Shown piece after piece: positions 31,331 through 31,553 of a stretch of DNA of 31,553 bases (the stretch's first letter is position 1; every line of letters starts with the position of its first letter). Under the pieces are notes generated by a model, which saw only the letters and a list, made by a program, of their open reading frames with translations, had not been told where the DNA came from and made no database searches. The translations under genes and the position numbers were made by a program. Location of the stretch: the NCBI GenBank assembly GCA_905220665.1, contig CAJNAR010000197.1, positions 1 through 31,553 on the forward strand, written 5' to 3'. This stretch comes from Albugo candida (Eukaryota; Oomycota; Peronosporomycetes; Albuginales; Albuginaceae).

Positions 31331-31553
31331 TCAGCCCTGATGTTGCACCGCCACGTGACAATTCAGATCATGATAGGATTTTACCGGATTTTTCCAGAGC
31401 GGAAATTCGCTGGACAACTGCTTAAGTCGCGGAAACCTTTTCCTGAAAGCTCGTCCCATTTAAAACCTTCTAAGGCTTATATGTACCAGCACACACCAAG
31501 GGAACTAGATACGGCTCGGAAGATCGATAAGAGTAGGAAACAAGGGCTGTACC
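31331..31553 (+). CDS. Possible exon of a gene running off the right edge
   Basis: A plus-strand frame is open from 31331 to the window end (74 codons, no stop) with an ATG at 31340. The translation is basic and soluble-looking, with Lys/Arg/Ser-rich text such as LKSRKPFPESSSHLKPSKAY, and continues past the edge. A competing frame stops at 31425. No family is recognised and the length is within chance, so this rests mainly on the frame staying open to the edge. Confidence 0.28.

Noticed and set aside
31219..31425. 68-codon plus-strand ORF near the right edge
   Set aside because: Its first ATG is at 31306, leaving 39 codons, and it competes with a frame that stays open to the edge.

Overview
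The window reads as nuclear DNA of a flagellated eukaryote with small introns, most likely a stramenopile, and an oomycete with a fairly compact genome would fit best (inference). The evidence is as follows. Genes sit on both strands and are monocistronic. Seventeen confidently placed introns are only 46 to 70 bases long, with GT donors and mostly TAG acceptors. Two genes are cilium or flagellum specific (a CEP19-like protein and the dynein arm assembly factor DNAAF1). The rest of the recognisable content is conserved eukaryotic housekeeping. No organellar or bacterial signature was seen.

Layout. Bases 1-527 (minus) may hold the 5' end of a gene that runs off the left edge. From about 530 to 9,250 the sequence is gene-poor; the one gene I can support there is a three-exon CEP19-like gene at 3281-3910, hidden because its exons are short. 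Bases 9,249-22,160 form a compact block: a 1,110-residue intronless orphan (+), PEX5 (+), DNAAF1 (+), a NOG1-type GTPase with nine exons (+), a SCYL1-type pseudokinase (-) and a 364-residue orphan (-). Gaps inside the block run from 29 to about 230 bases, and the NOG1 and SCYL1 genes are tail to tail with 29 bases between their stop codons. From 22,161 to 27,129 the sequence is again gene-poor, with one stretch of broken coding-like frames around 22,670-24,000 and an AT-rich palindrome near 24,056. Bases 27,130-30,576 encode a large intronless purine enzyme. A possible exon is cut by the right edge.

The most notable item is the purine protein. It carries GARS, GART and AIRS (steps 2, 3 and 5 of de novo IMP synthesis) in the order GARS-GART-AIRS, not the animal order GARS-AIRS-GART. 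It also begins with about 163 residues that align with the IMP cyclohydrolase half of PurH/ATIC (the last step), but every catalytic motif of that half is altered. It looks like a pseudoenzyme domain fused to the front of the pathway, possibly a regulatory or scaffolding module.

The other genes are not one pathway. PEX5 imports peroxisomal matrix proteins, SCYL1 acts in COPI traffic, CEP19 and DNAAF1 serve cilium start-up and dynein arm assembly, and the NOG1-type GTPase probably serves ribosome assembly.
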